From positions 15,619-79,618 of the forward strand of contig CAZAKZ010000009.1 of NCBI GenBank assembly GCA_964485695.1: a DNA stretch of 64,000 nt, in the 5' to 3' direction. A model generated the notes under the pieces. It was not told where the DNA came from, made no database searches, and saw only the letters and a program-made list of their open reading frames with translations. Positions within the stretch are counted from its first letter, which is position 1, and each line of letters opens with the position of its first letter. Made by a program: the position numbers and the translations under genes. The DNA is from CAZAKZ01 sp964485695 (GTDB lineage: Bacteria > Planctomycetota > JAFGQW01). Below, piece after piece: positions 26,182 through 34,851 of this stretch.

Positions 26182-28476
26182 TCAGAGCACGGGCTGGAAA
26201 TGTCCTGCCACATGGCTCCACACCATGCGGGCGTTCCCGTAGCGCTTCCACCAGCGGCGCATCCGGTCGGCCGGGATCTCGTAGAATCCCCGGTCCTCCA
26301 GCTCGGGCTCCAGGCCGAACAGGTCCTCGAACACGTTCTGGGCAATGCTTCGGCGGCAGCAGTTGGACTCCAGCTCCCGGATCCAGAAGGGAAGGGTGGC
26401 CTTGAAGTCGTACCCGAGGGTGGCCAGGTCCTTGTCCTCGCAGACCTCCTCCATCCACCGGTACCGGCCCGCGTGCAGGACGGCCAGGGTCTCGGCCCGG
26501 GCTTTCTCGTTGCCCATGCAGGCGAGCTGGGCAGTGGCCCAGGCGTAGAGTTCGGCCTGACGTCTTTTCTGCAGGCGTTTCAGGTACGCCCGGACCTGGG
26601 GCGTGTCGATCCTCCAGAGGGACCTGATATATCGGTCCGGATCCCGGGCGAGAAAATCGTGCAGGGCGTCCCGGGCCCTGCCGGCCCGGATCATGTCCCT
26701 GCGCAGCGCTTCCCCGGGCACCGGCTCCACGGCATGGTCCGGGATCAGGGAGGAGGCCGTCCATTCCAGGATCCCCTGGAGGATCGCCAAGGCCTTCACG
26801 GCATTCTCTTTCCGCAGGTGCGACTCCACGGCCGGGCAGGGGCTCCGGGCCAGGAGGTCGGGTATTCCATCACCTCCCGAAACCCAGTATGTGGACAGAC
26901 CCTGGACCTTCTCCAGGTCAGTCGAGGCCTGGCCCGAGGCAATCCAGCGTACGAGGCGCTCTCCGTACTGAGCATCGCCGATGAGGAGTAAGGTGTAGAG
27001 GCCGAGGGTCCGCACGGTGCGATCCGGGTGCCCGGCCCACGTCCGGAGCACCCGGCGAAACGGCCCGGGGGATGCGGTCTCGAGGAAGGAGAAAAGCGAA
27101 TCGAGGGACTCGTCGTCCTGTTTTCTGCGCTGGAGCTCGCCGAGCAACGAGGCCGGGGTCAGCTGGTTGCATATCGCCCGGGCCAGGGTCTCCGTCCGGC
27201 AACCGGGTACGGCGAGGGCGATGTGGCCGAGACGAAACACGTCATCCTTGACCTGTTCCAGGGCCTGGGTTTCAAAGCCGTCGAACAGGTCTTCAGGCCA
27301 GTGGATCTGGTACTGGGAGGCGGGTTCATCGGTTCCGGTAAGCTGGTTCAACGCCCTGCGCCCAAGAGAGGTTGGCCCGTGGAGAACGCGAAAACAGAAC
27401 CCCATCTTGCTCCGGCCTGGATCGGCTTCCAGCCAGAGGGCCAGGGCAAGGGCATCGGATTCCCAGGCTTTCTCCAGGTGGTTCCTCCCCTGCGCCTCGC
27501 CCCGGGCCGCCAGGGCACCCAGGGCCAGGGTCCGGGTGTCCATGCACGGATCCTTTTCAGCCACTGCCTGGAGGAAATCCCGCGAGGTCTCGTCGTCGAG
27601 GTGCCGTATGGATCGAACCAGAGCCTGGAACACGGACTCGGCCAGGAACACGGACCCGGTCCTCTTCAGGAACCGACCGGCCAGGTCCAGAATCAGGTCC
27701 GTATCCCCCTTGCCGGGCTTCGAGGCCAGGAGCCATCGTGCCTGCCACCCCTGTGGTTCGTACTTCGGCAACTTCCACAGGCTGCGCATGACCCCGGCCA
27801 GGGAACGAGGCAGGCCCGAGGGGTTCTCCTTGCCCACGCTCAGTCCCCGGGACTTCAGCAGGGTCCGGGCCGCGAGGTCCAGGTGTCGATTCGTGCGGCA
27901 GAGCACCAGGCCCGCATTGCCCCAGGAATTCTCCGACACCTCCTCGTCTCCGGAGAACACCATGGCGCAGAGCACAGGAATGTGGTCGGCCCGGATCTGG
28001 CGGTGAAGCTGAGAGAGGTAGTAGGTGGCCTTGTCATTCCGGGGCGGCGGCGGGAAGGTGGAGAAGACGTGATCCAGGTCCGTGCTGCCGATCATGCTCC
28101 GGAGCTTCTCGAAGTCCACGAGGGTACCGGGCCTGGCGTAGTCCTTCAGGCACAGGGCAATGACCCGCTCGTGCTCCCAGGCGTCAAGCGTATCCCACTC
28201 GAGGTGCACGGCGCAATCGTGCGCTGCCCGGTCGTCCCGGAGCCGGAGCCCGGCCCGGCACACGGAAATGCACACGCCCGGCCCCTCCTTTTCCAGGCGC
28301 TCCATGGCGGTCTTCAGGGCCTTTGCCTTAAGACCCGCCAGGGCCGAGGCTTTCCGGAGCAGCTCCGGAGGCGGGGTCCAGCCCCCGCAATCCGCGCGGA
28401 GTGGACAGTCCTGGGCCAGAGTCGCGCCGGCAAGGACGAGGAGCACTGCGAAGTAGCACCACGGTTTTTGAGGCAT
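26182..28476 (-). CDS. Exported helical-repeat (HEAT-like) protein, function unknown
   Basis: ATG 28476 is chosen because it has GGAGAAAGG upstream and begins a signal peptide (MPQKPWCYFAVLLVLAGATL); the frame is open further upstream but without coding character. The product has 764 residues. After the signal there is a short Cys-containing stretch (DCPLRADCGGW), then an almost entirely helical protein with irregular HEAT-like units (LALGALAARGEAQGRNHLEK, TLGLYTLLLIGDAQYGERLV). Cysteines are spread through the sequence, consistent with a periplasmic disulphide-bearing protein. No catalytic motif is recognised. It shares a 210-base promoter region with the divergent toroid gene at 28687. Confidence 0.8.
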   Translation of the reverse strand: MPQKPWCYFAVLLVLAGATLAQDCPLRADCGGWTPPPELLRKASALAGLKAKALKTAMERLEKEGPGVCISVCRAGLRLRDDRAAHDCAVHLEWDTLDAWEHERVIALCLKDYARPGTLVDFEKLRSMIGSTDLDHVFSTFPPPPRNDKATYYLSQLHRQIRADHIPVLCAMVFSGDEEVSENSWGNAGLVLCRTNRHLDLAARTLLKSRGLSVGKENPSGLPRSLAGVMRSLWKLPKYEPQGWQARWLLASKPGKGDTDLILDLAGRFLKRTGSVFLAESVFQALVRSIRHLDDETSRDFLQAVAEKDPCMDTRTLALGALAARGEAQGRNHLEKAWESDALALALWLEADPGRSKMGFCFRVLHGPTSLGRRALNQLTGTDEPASQYQIHWPEDLFDGFETQALEQVKDDVFRLGHIALAVPGCRTETLARAICNQLTPASLLGELQRRKQDDESLDSLFSFLETASPGPFRRVLRTWAGHPDRTVRTLGLYTLLLIGDAQYGERLVRWIASGQASTDLEKVQGLSTYWVSGGDGIPDLLARSPCPAVESHLRKENAVKALAILQGILEWTASSLIPDHAVEPVPGEALRRDMIRAGRARDALHDFLARDPDRYIRSLWRIDTPQVRAYLKRLQKRRQAELYAWATAQLACMGNEKARAETLAVLHAGRYRWMEEVCEDKDLATLGYDFKATLPFWIRELESNCCRRSIAQNVFEDLFGLEPELEDRGFYEIPADRMRRWWKRYGNARMVWSHVAGHFQPVL

Positions 28477-28637
28477 GGGTGATCCCTTTCTCCAGGAGAA
28501 TACCAGAAGTCGAGGCGGCTGAAAACTGCCCCGACCTGCTCGGTCCTCGGTACGATGCTGCGAGAAGGCCGCATCAGTCTGTGGATAAAGAACTGCTCCC
28601 CGGTTCTGGAGGCCCCTTGCTGATAGATCCGGGATGT

Positions 28638-28654
28638 GGTACACGAATTGTACC
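28638..28654. promoter_or_regulatory. Candidate operator: 6-5-6 inverted repeat
   Basis: GGTACACGAATTGTACC is a perfect 6-bp inverted repeat with a 5-base spacer, 33 bases before the start of the 28687 gene and inside the divergent promoter region. The position suits a repressor or activator site. Confidence 0.35.
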
Positions 28655-28686
28655 CGTATCAGGAGCACGAACTTTGGAGCGAAACG

Positions 28687-30852
28687 ATGGTTGGGTCTCC
28701 CCGAGCCGCGGTTATTATTCTTCTCTTTGTTTCTGCAGTCCTCTCCACGGAAATCCAGGGTCAGCAAGATCGATCCTGGCAATCCCTCAAGAACGAGATC
28801 GCTCAATCACAGGCGAGGGCCGTCCAGTGCATCCGCAGGGCACAGAAGGAAGACGGGAGCTTCCATTCGAGGCTCTCGAAGAACTACCCGACCGGGGTTG
28901 CATCGCTCTGCTTGCTTGCCCTGCTGGAAGCAGGGGTCTCCTCCGAGGACACGAACGTCCGGAAGGCGCTCGATTTCATCCTCCAGCGTCCACCGAGGAA
29001 GACCTACAGCACCGCCTTTCGCATCATGGCCCTGGATGCGCTCAGGAACAAGAAAGTCCAGATGGAAGAGGACATCCGGGCGTCGGCAACCTGGCTCGTT
29101 AATAACTTCAGGAGCAAGGGGGACGTCAACCGGGGAGACATCGGCTGGGCATATCCCGAGGGCAGACCGGATCTGTCCATCATCCAGCAAGCCGCCTTTG
29201 CCCTGCACCTCGCCGGGAAGTACGGTTTTGTATTCAAGAAGGAGAACTGGAGGAAGCTCGCAAAACAGGTGATGCGGTACCAGAACAAGGACGGCGGCTT
29301 CGGATACCATCCCCGGAGATCCTCCACGGGTTCCATGACCTCGGCCGCCATCACGGTCCTCATCCTGTGCGAGAAGAATGGAAAGGCGCCGGGCGTTCGT
29401 GCGCCCATCAACCGCGGATGGGACTACCTGGAGAAACGCTTCGTGCCCTATGTGCATTTCGAGGAGAAAACCTATACGTACAAGCATTACGTCTACTACC
29501 TGGCGTCCCTGGAGCGGGCCTGCGCGCTCGGAGAGAGAAAGACGCTCCTCGGCCAGCACTGGTACCAGGATTGCGCAAGGGAACTCGTGAAGGCACAGGG
29601 AGACGGTGGAGGCTGGTTCTTTGATATATCCGATACGGCTCTGGGACTTCTCTTCCTCGGCAGAGCCGGGCACAAAGCTATCGGAGCCGGGTATGAAGCC
29701 GTGGTGAAAGGAGACGTGGAGGTCTATCGTCATCCAAGCAGACCCGGGCGAGGAGTCCCCTTTGTCAAGAACTGGTTGATCGTGGGTCCGTTCGAGAGCA
29801 GGTCGGGCGTTGGCCTGGAGGCGTCTCACATCGACGAGGCCGGTTTCGGATCCGCTGGATTCAAGTCATCCGGTAGCCTGCGGACGAAGAAATTGAGAAG
29901 CACCTCCAGGTTCATCGACTTGAAAACGGCGTGCTGGGGAGATCGAGGATCCGCAGCGTATGCCTACACCTGTTTCGACCTGAAGGAGAAGACTACCGTC
30001 TGTTTCTGGTTCACCCCCGACGACTGCTCCCGCATGTGGATCGACGGCAAGGTCGTGGGTGACTTTCATCTGATGTCCTGGATGTTTCCCGACAAGTATT
30101 GCATCCGAAGGACGCTCGAAAAGGGAAAGCACCGGCTGCTGGTGAAGGTCGCCGACCTCGGTGGAGGCTGGGGGTTCATTCTCAGGATCTGCCACGAAAA
30201 TGGGAGGCCGATTGCACGGCTGGTGCCGCACATCGACCGGCAAGGCCCGACGGACCGGGAGTTCTTCGATGCCGGGGCCGACAACCGATCCCTGAAGGAG
30301 GCCTTTGCCCTGATCCCGGTGGACGAGAAGCCCGAACTGAAGTTCAGCACCGAGAAGGACCTGGACCGCACCTACTTCCTGAGGAGCTGGCACAGGATTC
30401 CTTTCACCCGGATCAAGGACGCCAAGGGATTGAAGGGAGCACGTCCGCCCTCCGGGGCAAAGGGGGTGATCTGCGTTCATCCACCTCATCAGAGGGGATC
30501 TGCTCTGATACTCAGGAAGATCAAGATCAAATCCAGGAAAGCGAAAGTGGTGGCGAGAATTGCTGCCTGTGCTCCCGACCACTTTGCGGAAGCGGATTTC
30601 AAGGCGCGCCTCGGGGTCTACACCATTCACGAGGGCCAGACGAAATGGTTCGGGGCGTTCCAATCCGTCTCGGCCACCGACAAATCGGGCAAATCAGGCC
30701 CGGTGGGATGGATCGAGATCCGGGGGGATCTTGCAGGATACGCGGGAAAGGAAGTCCTTCTCGTCCTCGAGTGTGCGGCCGGAGGATCCTGGCATCCATG
30801 GCACAACGAGTTCGCCTTCATCGACGAGTTCTCAGTGAAGAACAACAGGTAA
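28687..30852 (+). CDS. Secreted alpha/alpha-toroid protein fused to two sugar-binding-like domains
   Basis: ATG 28687 has GGAG seven bases upstream and starts a signal peptide; an upstream ATG at 28636 is less likely. The product has 721 residues. Residues 30-330 form an alpha/alpha toroid related to the squalene-hopene cyclase and prenyltransferase fold, with QW-like repeats QKEDGSFHS, QNKDGGFGY and QGDGGGWFF. HYVYYLASLERACALGE followed by HWYQDCARELV closely matches the toroid protein at 39167. No DXDD cyclase motif is seen. Residues 360-540 form a beta domain (KNWLIVGPFESR, FTPDDCSRMWIDGKVVGDF, KGKHRLLVKV) of the PA14-like type that senses or binds glycans. The last 150 residues, ending WHPWHNEFAFIDEFSV, look like an NPCBM-type module. 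Probably a secreted glycan-binding or glycan-modifying protein. Confidence 0.82.
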   Translation: MVGSPRAAVIILLFVSAVLSTEIQGQQDRSWQSLKNEIAQSQARAVQCIRRAQKEDGSFHSRLSKNYPTGVASLCLLALLEAGVSSEDTNVRKALDFILQRPPRKTYSTAFRIMALDALRNKKVQMEEDIRASATWLVNNFRSKGDVNRGDIGWAYPEGRPDLSIIQQAAFALHLAGKYGFVFKKENWRKLAKQVMRYQNKDGGFGYHPRRSSTGSMTSAAITVLILCEKNGKAPGVRAPINRGWDYLEKRFVPYVHFEEKTYTYKHYVYYLASLERACALGERKTLLGQHWYQDCARELVKAQGDGGGWFFDISDTALGLLFLGRAGHKAIGAGYEAVVKGDVEVYRHPSRPGRGVPFVKNWLIVGPFESRSGVGLEASHIDEAGFGSAGFKSSGSLRTKKLRSTSRFIDLKTACWGDRGSAAYAYTCFDLKEKTTVCFWFTPDDCSRMWIDGKVVGDFHLMSWMFPDKYCIRRTLEKGKHRLLVKVADLGGGWGFILRICHENGRPIARLVPHIDRQGPTDREFFDAGADNRSLKEAFALIPVDEKPELKFSTEKDLDRTYFLRSWHRIPFTRIKDAKGLKGARPPSGAKGVICVHPPHQRGSALILRKIKIKSRKAKVVARIAACAPDHFAEADFKARLGVYTIHEGQTKWFGAFQSVSATDKSGKSGPVGWIEIRGDLAGYAGKEVLLVLECAAGGSWHPWHNEFAFIDEFSVKNNR

Positions 30853-30885
30853 CGGATCATGGAGAGGGTGGAAGGCGCAAGACCG

Positions 30886-30990
30886 TCATTGCAGGAATAC
30901 CAGGTAACAAACCACAGCCGCGATCACGATCAGGGCGGGGATGAGGTACTTCCGGTACTTGACGGTCCAGAGGACCCACTTCATCTTCAT
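30886..30990 (-). CDS. Small 34-residue single-span membrane protein
   Basis: ATG 30990 is preceded by GGGAG seven bases upstream. The frame encodes MKMKWVLWTVKYRKYL followed by a hydrophobic helix (IPALIVIAAVVCYLVFLQ) and a TGA at 30886. The basic N-terminus and one membrane span predict an N-in small membrane protein or a microprotein that binds a larger membrane partner. It lies alone on the minus strand between two plus-strand secreted-protein genes. No family is recognised; the good ribosome binding site and typical membrane composition make it credible despite its size. Confidence 0.55.
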   Translation of the reverse strand: MKMKWVLWTVKYRKYLIPALIVIAAVVCYLVFLQ

Positions 30991-31211
30991 GCGTAGTCTC
31001 CCGCTTGCACGCCTGACTGAAAAGCAAGTTCTGCTCAATTATAGGTGCATTCGACCTCTTTCAAGGACTTGAAAGGGGCCGGATGCCCCCTGATCCGAGC
31101 ATTCACTCCTTTTCAGCCCGAACAGAGACGCGAACCGCCCCGTCCCGTGTATAATGGCGAAAGCCACTGGGGAAGGAAATCGGATCCCTCACGATTCCGG
31201 GAGGACTTGAA

Positions 31212-32483
31212 ATGAAATCCATCCTCCGGGCAGGATGCCTGCCCGCTCTGCTCGTGCTCGTGCTGACCTCCGGCCTGGCCGCCCAGGGCGCCGGAGACAT
31301 CATCACCGTGGATATCCAATCGGGCGTCGTGCTGACCGCCCCGCGCGGGGGCACGGTGACGACCCTGGTCACGCTGCCCCTGGGCCTCACGTACGGCCCC
31401 CTCACGGCCGGCCTGGGCGACGCCTCGGCCCTGGCCATCGGCACCTTCATCGGCGGCATCGATCGCAACTTCGTATTCCGGGTCGATGCCTCGGGCATCA
31501 CGACGCTCACCACCTACATGATGGTACCCACGTACGCCGCGGACGTGGATCTGGACGATGCCGGGGATCTCCTGATGCTTGGAAACCGGAGCTACGGCCG
31601 GAGCGGTCTCTACCGGGCCCCGCTCTCGGGCACCTCCTCCATGAACCTGGTGGCGCTCTGGCCCAAGGGCCTGGCCGAGCCCCTGGCCTTCACTGAGGAC
31701 ATCGACTCCGGCGACTGGTGGGTGGTGGACCAGGCCGGGATGCTCCACATGCTGACCCGGAGCGGCGGCGCCCTGCTCTCCATTGCACACACCGGCGCGA
31801 CCTCGCTCCGGTCCAGCGACCTGGTCATGGATCCGGTCACCGGGGACGTGCTCATCACGTCGGGATTCAGCCTGCTCAGGTACGAACCGGCCCGGAAAAA
31901 GATGTCCACCGTAATCTACCTGGGCGTTCCCCAGGGCGGGTCCGAGGCCATGGGCCTGTGCTTCGATGATGCCACGCGGGGCTACCTCTTCTCGTACTGG
32001 ATGGGATTCGGGCCGGGCATGTTCGGATTCGTCCAGGAGCTGGACGCCGTGGGCAAGACCGTGCGCACCACCGCACTCGGATCGCCGAAAAACCCGCGCA
32101 ACGTGACCGCGGCCTGGGGCCGCGCTTTCCTGCCGCTCTCGGCACCGGAGGTGGGGAAATCCTACCGGGTGGCGCTCCGGTCCCGCCCCGACGCGCGCAA
32201 GGTCTACCGGACAGCCCTTGCCTTCAGCAGCCGGCCGGGAATCCCCACCCCCCTGGGGCCGGTGCCCCTGAATCCCGACGCGCTCTTTTATCTCTCCATG
32301 TCGGGCGTTCCGATGTTCCGCGGCTTCAACGGGATGCTGGACACGACCGGGGGTTCCATGCTGGCCGTGGACATCCCGCCCGCGGGCAGTCTGCGGGGGA
32401 TCCGGATCCTGATGGCGTGCGTGGTGGTGGACACCCAGGGATTCCGGCGCATCCTGGGGCCGCACCCGTTCACGATCCGGTAG
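31212..32483 (+). CDS. Secreted propeller-like protein, paralogue of the 16665 product
   Basis: ATG 31212 has GGAGG seven bases upstream. The 423-residue product begins with a signal peptide (MKSILRAGCLPALLVLVLTS, cleaved near GLAAQ). The body has the same strand-rich blade pattern as the 16665 protein (PTYAADVDLDDAGDLLML, SSDLVMDPVTGDVLIT, EAMGLCFDDATRGYLF). The last 115 residues or so, from APEVGKSYRVALRS, hold VPLNPDALFY and end ILGPHPFTIR, aligning with the tails of the 16665 and Kelch products. Function unknown; expected to be secreted or surface bound. The gene is followed after 77 bases by a membrane glycosyltransferase-like gene. Confidence 0.85.
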   Translation: MKSILRAGCLPALLVLVLTSGLAAQGAGDIITVDIQSGVVLTAPRGGTVTTLVTLPLGLTYGPLTAGLGDASALAIGTFIGGIDRNFVFRVDASGITTLTTYMMVPTYAADVDLDDAGDLLMLGNRSYGRSGLYRAPLSGTSSMNLVALWPKGLAEPLAFTEDIDSGDWWVVDQAGMLHMLTRSGGALLSIAHTGATSLRSSDLVMDPVTGDVLITSGFSLLRYEPARKKMSTVIYLGVPQGGSEAMGLCFDDATRGYLFSYWMGFGPGMFGFVQELDAVGKTVRTTALGSPKNPRNVTAAWGRAFLPLSAPEVGKSYRVALRSRPDARKVYRTALAFSSRPGIPTPLGPVPLNPDALFYLSMSGVPMFRGFNGMLDTTGGSMLAVDIPPAGSLRGIRILMACVVVDTQGFRRILGPHPFTIR

Positions 32484-32560
32484 CGGGGAACCGGAGGGAA
32501 AACCAGGTACCCCGTCGCCTCGGTCCTTACAGCGGGGATTGACAGGACGTATTCCATTCC

Positions 32561-34084
32561 ATGATCATGCCTATCCCGTCAGACAAGAGGATCCCGGAGT
32601 CTCACTCGAGCCACTCCGGGAGGAAGCTTCGCTTTTTCATCTGCCTGATCATCTATGCGGTTCTGGTCGGCTGGTTTTTGTACTGGCCCTACACGGGAGA
32701 CGGCGACTCTGCACTTCACTACTTGAATATCCGGGAGGCAAGCGTCAATCCGGTCGCAATGCTCCACCCCTGGGCACGCCCGCTGTTCGTCCTGGTCATG
32801 CTCCTCCCGGCGATGGCCGGCGTCGTCGCCCTGCATGCTTTTGCCGCGGGTCTCAGTGTCCTTCTGGTCTGGCAGACCATGAGATTGGCAGATGACTTGG
32901 AGATCCCCAACAGCACGCTCGCCGGCCCCCTGGTGATCATGCAACCGCTGGCCTTTGCGCTGGCCAGCGACTTCATGACCGAGATCCCCATGGCGCTCGG
33001 AATCGTGCTGGCGATTCGGCTCTGGTCAGCGCATCGCAGGACCGCCTCCTGTATTTTGGTCTCGCTACTTCCCCTGGTTCGCCCGGAAGGATTCATTCTG
33101 GCTTCCGCATGGGGAATCATCGTCCTCGTTACACCCACTCCCGGTTCGGCATGGCGAGCACGTCTGCTTCAATGCCTGTGCCTGGGTGTGGGATTGGCCA
33201 GCTGGACCCTCGCCAGCTGGGTCCTGGCCGGCAATCCACTCTACTGGTTGGACAGCTGGTCCTGGCCTGCTTCAAGCTATGAATCGTACGGACAGGGTTC
33301 TCTGTTCTACCATGTTGAACAATGGCCGAAGTACTGCGGCGAGTTTCTTTTTGTGCTCTTCGTTGTGGGGCTCCCATGGTCCGTGCGTTTCTCGATGCGG
33401 CTGCCCTGGATCGTCTGGGCCCTTGTTCTGGGGGTACACAGTTTCCTGTGGTGGCAAGGTCTGTTCGCATCGCTGGGCCTCATGAGGATCCTGGTCACAA
33501 CGAGTCCAATCACTGCACTCGTCTGCCTCCATGGCTGGAACGCCTTTGGGCGTTTCGCTTCCCGCGCAGGGATGTCCAGACGCAAGCGAAAATTGAGCGC
33601 TACTGTGATCCTGGTGATAGCCGGCTTCATTCCTCTTCAACAATACTATGCCGTCCCCGAACATCATCGTTGCCATGTCATCCGTCAGGTAGCGAACTTC
33701 ATCCGGGAACACCACCTGCTGGAAAGTAGACCGAGGTTTTTTGCAGGGGATGAAATCCTGATCGCCGAGCTCGATTTTCCGCCCTCGAGCAACTTGCCTG
33801 TTCCCAACATCTGGGGTCGCACAGAGCAGCTTCGATTGCTTGCTGGCTTGCCGCAAGGTACGGTGGGCGTATGGGACAACCAGCGAGGGGAAATGTGGCG
33901 CGAGGTAAGGATAAAGGACTTTCCGAAAATAGGGTATGAAATCATCCACCGTGTGGATCAAACCATACGCATATTCTATTTCGGTCTTCTGATGCCCTCA
34001 TCTCGTATTGAACGTCAACACTACGTTGTGCTGCGCAAGGTCTCTTTTCCGGGGGTGGTTTCACCGGATCTCAAAGAAGAGTAA
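32561..34084 (+). CDS. GT-C-like polytopic membrane protein
   Basis: The 507-residue product has about ten hydrophobic segments. The first periplasmic loop has the acidic YTGDGDSALHYLN, at the position of the GT-C catalytic Asp, followed by WARPLFVLVMLLP. Further on are LASDFMTEIPMALGIVLAIR and LLPLVRPEGFILA, patterns common in bacterial GT39/ArnT-like enzymes. The C-terminal 130 residues are soluble (FAGDEILIAELDFPPSSNLP). It probably transfers sugar from a polyprenyl carrier to a surface acceptor; donor and acceptor are unknown. ATG 32561 and ATG 32567 are both possible; neither has a strong ribosome binding site. The base composition is slightly less GC-rich than in the neighbours. Confidence 0.75.
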   Translation: MIMPIPSDKRIPESHSSHSGRKLRFFICLIIYAVLVGWFLYWPYTGDGDSALHYLNIREASVNPVAMLHPWARPLFVLVMLLPAMAGVVALHAFAAGLSVLLVWQTMRLADDLEIPNSTLAGPLVIMQPLAFALASDFMTEIPMALGIVLAIRLWSAHRRTASCILVSLLPLVRPEGFILASAWGIIVLVTPTPGSAWRARLLQCLCLGVGLASWTLASWVLAGNPLYWLDSWSWPASSYESYGQGSLFYHVEQWPKYCGEFLFVLFVVGLPWSVRFSMRLPWIVWALVLGVHSFLWWQGLFASLGLMRILVTTSPITALVCLHGWNAFGRFASRAGMSRRKRKLSATVILVIAGFIPLQQYYAVPEHHRCHVIRQVANFIREHHLLESRPRFFAGDEILIAELDFPPSSNLPVPNIWGRTEQLRLLAGLPQGTVGVWDNQRGEMWREVRIKDFPKIGYEIIHRVDQTIRIFYFGLLMPSSRIERQHYVVLRKVSFPGVVSPDLKEE

Positions 34085-34121
34085 CAATCGATCAGTGGAT
34101 GATCATGGAAGCACTACGGGC

Positions 34122-34174
34122 AAAAAAAGAGACCGGCGTTCGCCTCGAGTTTGGAGGTGAGAAGAACACCGGTC
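34122..34174 (-). terminator. Intrinsic terminator for the small minus-strand gene
   Basis: On the minus strand an 11-bp stem (GACCGGTGTTC with GAACGCCGGTC, one G-T pair) with an inner CCTC/GAGG stem is followed by TCTTTTTTTG. It lies 28 bases after the stop of the 34202 gene, which supports that gene being real. Confidence 0.8.
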
Positions 34175-34201
34175 CGAATCGAACAAGGTCAGGAAAAGAA
34201 G

Positions 34202-34516
34202 TCAGGGTTGGGTATCGAAAAGAAGGGATTCCAGTCGTTTCTCCTCTTCGGCCTGGACCACGTAGGTGGTGACGGTTTCGTACTCGGTGAAGACCCAGAA
34301 CCGCTGGCCGAAGCTGGATTGGTGGATCGAGAAGTGACGGGCCCAAGCTCCGACGCTTCGTTCCAGATCGGTCCAGTCCTTTTCCGGCAGGTCCCCGATC
34401 TCCCGGCGTGCATGGCTGCGAAACGCGTCCAGCAGGTCATCCATGGGGATGTTTTCCCGCGTCCTGGCGGATACCAGGATGTGCTCCATGCGCAGGGTGG
34501 GTGAATCCTCGTTCAT
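34202..34516 (-). CDS. Small hypothetical protein, 104 residues
   Basis: ATG 34516 has GGGGGA about 11 bases upstream, and a proper intrinsic terminator follows the stop. The product starts MNEDSPTLRMEHILVSARTR, is acidic and helical in its middle (MDDLLDAFRSHARREIGDLP), and has a strand-rich C-terminus (RFWVFTEYETVTTYVV). There is no signal peptide or membrane helix, so it is probably cytosolic. I recognise no family. It is flanked by membrane glycosyltransferase-like genes on the other strand. Confidence 0.65.
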   Translation of the reverse strand: MNEDSPTLRMEHILVSARTRENIPMDDLLDAFRSHARREIGDLPEKDWTDLERSVGAWARHFSIHQSSFGQRFWVFTEYETVTTYVVQAEEEKRLESLLFDTQP

Positions 34517-34564
34517 GCGTTCGAGGTCCCCCTTTCCGGTCAGGTTCTTCCTGCCACAAAATAA

Positions 34565-34595
34565 TGTCTCCGGTGTTAGCCGGACACCGGAGACA
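34565..34595. repeat. Perfect 12-bp inverted repeat hairpin
   Basis: TGTCTCCGGTGT and ACACCGGAGACA pair perfectly around a seven-base loop (TAGCCGG). On the minus strand it is followed by ATTATTTTGT, so it could act as a weak terminator in that direction, though no gene lies upstream there. Confidence 0.7.
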
Positions 34596-34692
34596 CAGAT
34601 ACGAGAAAAGCATAGCTTGGGATCTGATTCATCCTGTATTCCCTCCAGGCTCCCTCAGAAAAGAGCTCGACCCGCTTTGCATCCCTATCGAC

Positions 34693-34710
34693 TGTTTTAT
34701 TAATAAAACA
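34693..34710. promoter_or_regulatory. 18-bp perfect AT-rich palindrome, operator-like
   Basis: TGTTTTATTAATAAAACA is a perfect palindrome with no spacer, 140 bases upstream of the TMTC-like gene and in an AT-rich block. It resembles binding sites of dimeric helix-turn-helix regulators. No regulator gene is visible in the window. Confidence 0.45.
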
Positions 34711-34851
34711 TATGTATTGGAAGTCAAACAAAAAACAGGGATATTTTTGCGCGGTTGTCGGGGCCCCTCTGCTCAACCTCCGGAATGACCGCTTCCCCTG
34801 GGCCGGGCGGCTGCGGATAATACGCCTTTTCCGGAAATCCCGAGGACACGA

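Larger units (their letters stand above)
34517..34851. other. AT-rich intergenic region between divergent genes
   Basis: These 335 bases contain no credible gene. Two palindromic elements (34565-34595 and 34693-34710) and an AT-rich stretch at 34680-34760, in strong contrast with the GC-rich surroundings, mark it as a regulatory region for the 34202 (minus) and 34852 (plus) genes. Confidence 0.6.
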
